From: Bacillota bacterium
GTDB taxonomy: Bacteria; Bacillota; Sulfobacillia; RBS10-35; JAJYVN01
Direction of reading: 5' to 3'
Assembly (NCBI GenBank): GCA_021791995.1
Contig: JAJYVN010000138.1
Location: 1 to 7,725, forward strand
DNA: 7,725 nt
In this document: positions 5,587 to 7,725 of the stretch, piece after piece
Layout of the letters: the number at the start of each line of letters is the position of its first letter
Position numbering within the stretch: the first letter of the stretch is position 1
The notes under the pieces: generated by a model
Told to the model about the DNA's origin: nothing
What the model saw: the letters and a program-made list of their open reading frames with translations, nothing else
The model's database searches: none
Made by a program: the position numbers and the translations under genes

Positions 5587-6891
5587 GTGCGCGGATGGTT
5601 GATCGAAGGCGGATCCGCTCTGCATGGCGCGGTTCGCATCGGTGGGTCGAAGTATTCGGCCTTGGCGGCGATTCCCGCCTGTCTCTTGGCGGATGGGCCC
5701 AGCGTTTTGCACAATGTGCCAGATATTCTCGATGTGCGGGCCTATCTCGCGCTGCTTGAGAGTTTCGGTGCCACGGTGCAACGCAGTGATCGGTCGGTGC
5801 GCATTGACCCAGGCGGGGCCTGTTGGCACCCGGTCCCGACCGAGTGGAGCACGTCCTTGCGCGCTTCCACATACATGCTGGCGGTGCAGTTGGTGCGTTG
5901 GGGGCAGGCTTGGGTCGGACTGCCGGGCGGTGATCGTTTGGGCAAGCGACCGCTCGATCTGCATCTGAAGGTGTTGCGCGCCGTGGGCGCGGAAGTGGAG
6001 ATGACGGCGCAGGCCACAGAGGGGGGGGCCCGTCGGCTGCACGGGGCGCATGTGTATCTGGACGTGCCGAGCGTGGGCGCTACCGTGCAGGCGATGCTGG
6101 CGGGGGTTCGCGCGGAGGGCGAAACGCGGCTCGAAAATGCATACATCGCTCCGTTCATCGTGGACCTCGCCAATCTCTTGAACGAGATGGGGGCGGACGT
6201 GCGCGGTGCCGGGACCTCGACGGTGCGCATCTACGGTCGGCCTGTGTTGGTCGGCACCGAACACTCCCTGATCGCGGACCAGGCCGAGGCCTTCACCTAC
6301 CTCGCGGCGGCTGCGGCGACGCGTGGTCGGGTCCGCGTGCATGGAGGCGTGGAGGCGTCTCATCTCACCTCTGGGCTGCGCAAACTCGAAGAGAGCGGTG
6401 CGGTCTGGCGCTCGGGGGACGGCTGGGTTGAGGTCGAGGTGCCGCAGGGGCTTGGGGCGATCGATGTTCAGACCGGTCCCCTTCCCGCGTTTTATACGGA
6501 CTACCAACCGCCTCTCGCAGCCGTCCTGGCGACTGCCAGCGGCGTCAGTCGGATCGTGGAGAATGTGTGGCCAGAGCGATTCGGCTACGCGTCAGCGCTT
6601 GAGGCGCTCGGAGCACCGTCGCGGGTGCGCGACAATGAATTGACGGTGGTCGGGGCACGTCAATTGCATGGTGCCGAAGTCGAGGCCTCCGAGTCGCGAT
6701 CGGCGGCGGCGTGCGCCATCGCCTGTCTCGCGGCAGAGGGTCGGAGCACGGTGCGCGGCGTAGAGCCGTTGGATCGTGTTTGTGAGGCGTTTGTTCCAAA
6801 GCTGCTCTCTCTCGGCGCGCGCATCCAGGAGACCCAAACGGCCGACATGGACGCGTCGACGCTCTTGCCGGAGCGAATTGCGAGCCACTGA
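5587..6891 (+). CDS. MurA-like enolpyruvyl transferase (UDP-GlcNAc 1-carboxyvinyltransferase family), divergent active site
   Basis: The 434-residue protein has the EPSP-synthase/MurA fold; MurA transfers enolpyruvate from PEP to UDP-GlcNAc in the first committed step of peptidoglycan synthesis. Compared with E. coli MurA from memory, K22 (G-G-S-K), D49, R92 (E. coli R91), R121 (R120), D305 (Y-T-D-Y), R331 (E-R-F), R371 and R397 are kept at almost identical numbering. Differences are notable: the catalytic Cys115 is D116 (L-P-G-G-D-R-L-G), N23 is Tyr, K48 is Leu, D369 is Glu and L370 is Ser, and the D-R-I-E-x-G-T motif reads D-Q-A-E-A-F-T. Asp at the Cys position is known in natural MurA enzymes and gives fosfomycin insensitivity. 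The other changes touch the sugar-nucleotide side, so this may be a second MurA, or an enzyme with another acceptor, rather than the housekeeping copy. ComB follows about 30 nt downstream. Confidence 0.88.
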   Translation: MRGWLIEGGSALHGAVRIGGSKYSALAAIPACLLADGPSVLHNVPDILDVRAYLALLESFGATVQRSDRSVRIDPGGACWHPVPTEWSTSLRASTYMLAVQLVRWGQAWVGLPGGDRLGKRPLDLHLKVLRAVGAEVEMTAQATEGGARRLHGAHVYLDVPSVGATVQAMLAGVRAEGETRLENAYIAPFIVDLANLLNEMGADVRGAGTSTVRIYGRPVLVGTEHSLIADQAEAFTYLAAAAATRGRVRVHGGVEASHLTSGLRKLEESGAVWRSGDGWVEVEVPQGLGAIDVQTGPLPAFYTDYQPPLAAVLATASGVSRIVENVWPERFGYASALEALGAPSRVRDNELTVVGARQLHGAEVEASESRSAAACAIACLAAEGRSTVRGVEPLDRVCEAFVPKLLSLGARIQETQTADMDASTLLPERIASH

Positions 6892-6921
6892 GTGGAGTCA
6901 TGGTATGCTGCGCGGTGGGTG

Positions 6922-7641
6922 ATGGGTGTGCAGGTGAGCGTCGCATGGACCCGCGAAGGTGCGTACACGGCGGGAGAGGACGCCTGGGCCGTGGTGATCG
7001 ACGTCCTCCGCGCGACGAGTTCGATCGGGACGGCCTTGGCTGGGGGCGCACGGGCCGTACGGCCGGTAGACGACATGCAAACGGCCTTTGACTGGAAGAC
7101 GCGCGATACTGGCTGCCTTTTGGCCGGGGAGCGGAACTGCCGCCCGATTCCCGGGTTCGATCTGGGCAACTCGCCATCCGCTTTTCTGGCCCCCCACGTT
7201 CGCGGTCGACAGGTGGTCCTGGCGACGACCAACGGCAGCCGTGCCCTTGCATCGGCTGCTTCCTCTGGCTTTGCCGAGGTGTTGGCGGTATCGCTCCTCA
7301 ACCTTGGAGCGGTGGCGGAGCACATCGTGCGAGGCCACCCAGAGCGGTTGCGTATTGTATGTGCCGGAACAAACGGTGTCTTTTCCATCGACGACGCGTA
7401 TGTTGCCGGTGCGCTGATCGATCGCTTGTCCGACCGCACCCGTGTCGAGTGCGACGATGCGGGGATGGCTGCCTGCCTTTTGCATTGTGCCAGCGCCCGC
7501 GATGTCCCTGCACTCTTTCTGAAGAGCCGGGCCGGGCGGAACCTCCTAGAGGCTGGATTGCGCGAAGATGTTCTCTTCTGTGCGCGCGTGGATGCTCTCA
7601 ATGTGGTGCCACGCATGACCGATGGGGTTCTTCTGCTTTGA
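6922..7641 (+). CDS. comB: ComB, 2-phosphosulfolactate phosphatase
   Basis: ComB is a Mg2+-dependent phosphatase that converts 2-phospho-3-sulfolactate to 3-sulfolactate. It serves coenzyme M synthesis in methanogens and sulfolactate formation in some bacteria; Bacillus spores are known to contain 3-sulfolactate. Family motifs appear in order in this 239-residue product: A-V-V-I-D-V-L-R-A-T-S-S-I (23-35), G-E-R (69-71), G-F-D-L-G-N-S-P (78-85), A-T-T-N-G (101-105), C-A-G-T-N-G (147-152) and S-I-D-D (155-158). The length fits the family. The start is uncertain: ATG 6922 and GTG 6928 both follow GGTGGGTG (6914-6921), and GTG 6892 directly abuts the MurA stop. The spacing behind the MurA-like gene suggests one transcript, though a weak extended -10 (TGGTATGCT, 6901-6909) could start a short-leader mRNA. 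No ComA synthase gene is in view, so the pathway is incomplete here. Confidence 0.9.
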   Translation: MGVQVSVAWTREGAYTAGEDAWAVVIDVLRATSSIGTALAGGARAVRPVDDMQTAFDWKTRDTGCLLAGERNCRPIPGFDLGNSPSAFLAPHVRGRQVVLATTNGSRALASAASSGFAEVLAVSLLNLGAVAEHIVRGHPERLRIVCAGTNGVFSIDDAYVAGALIDRLSDRTRVECDDAGMAACLLHCASARDVPALFLKSRAGRNLLEAGLREDVLFCARVDALNVVPRMTDGVLLL

Positions 7642-7687
7642 CCGAGCTGCTTGTCCCATCCCACTTGGAGAGTGGTGCGAGCCGATC

Positions 7688-7703
7688 GCGCCCTGTGGGG
7701 CGC
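7688..7703 (+). terminator. Short GC hairpin 46 nt past comB
   Basis: GCGCCC (7688-7693) and GGGCGC (7698-7703) form a 6-bp all-GC stem with a TGTG loop. No U-run follows, and the rest of the 84-nt tail shows no gene. It is a possible terminator by position only. Confidence 0.3.
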
Positions 7704-7725
7704 CATACTATGTAGCTTGGCCAAG

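Noticed and set aside
5281..6507. N-terminal extension of the dismutase frame on the minus strand
   Set aside because: The open frame continues upstream, but dismutase similarity begins at TTG 5280 behind a good ribosome binding site, and the extension is antisense to the MurA-like gene.
6660..7724. Minus-strand open frame of 354 codons opposite the MurA-like gene and comB
   Set aside because: Its composition is low-complexity Arg/Ser/Ala/Thr and it is antisense to two genes with clear family motifs.
1..7725. CRISPR array, insertion sequence, tRNA or rRNA
   Set aside because: No regularly spaced repeats, transposase motifs, terminal inverted repeats or RNA-gene signatures were found on reading both strands.

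Overview
The window is GC-rich bacterial DNA, densely coding on both strands. Several genes lack an ATG start but have purine-rich Shine-Dalgarno sequences in front of TTG or GTG. That, a ComB homologue and a Bacillota-style Fe/Mn superoxide dismutase suggest a high-GC Bacillota, possibly of the Alicyclobacillus/Sulfobacillus/thermophilic-bacillus kind. The lineage is inferred from gene content only; there is no rRNA or tRNA to confirm it.

Layout. (1) 1-634 (+): C-terminal end of a large protein resembling the DUF499 ATPases that sit in phage-defence islands; its N-terminus lies outside the window. A possible 47-codon reading frame with a strong ribosome binding site follows at 638-781. (2) 741-2244 (+): a phytanoyl-CoA-dioxygenase-family (PhyH) Fe(II)/2-oxoglutarate oxygenase and, 16 nt later, a single-pass membrane protein of unknown function. 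(3) 2307-4478 (-): a two-gene unit, convergent with (2). It is read as a xylose-isomerase-like TIM-barrel protein (4478 to 3417) followed 3 nt later by an M24 (creatinase/aminopeptidase P fold) protein that has lost most metal ligands. (4) 4681-5280 (-): superoxide dismutase, with a 14-bp hairpin just past its stop. (5) 5281-5586: a 306-nt divergent intergenic region with a strong dyad. (6) 5587-7641 (+): a MurA-like enolpyruvyl transferase with Asp at the usual catalytic Cys and several other active-site changes, followed by ComB, 2-phosphosulfolactate phosphatase. The last 84 nt hold only a short GC hairpin.

How they may work together. The isomerase and pseudo-M24 genes are tightly coupled, and with the nearby PhyH oxygenase could serve metabolism of an unidentified sugar or polyol; that link is inference. 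MurA-like and ComB are adjacent and co-directional, and both could belong to envelope or spore metabolism. No CRISPR array, insertion sequence, tRNA or rRNA is visible. The strongest leads are the altered MurA paralogue and the isomerase/pseudo-peptidase pair; I do not see a complete new defence system, only the edge of a possible one.
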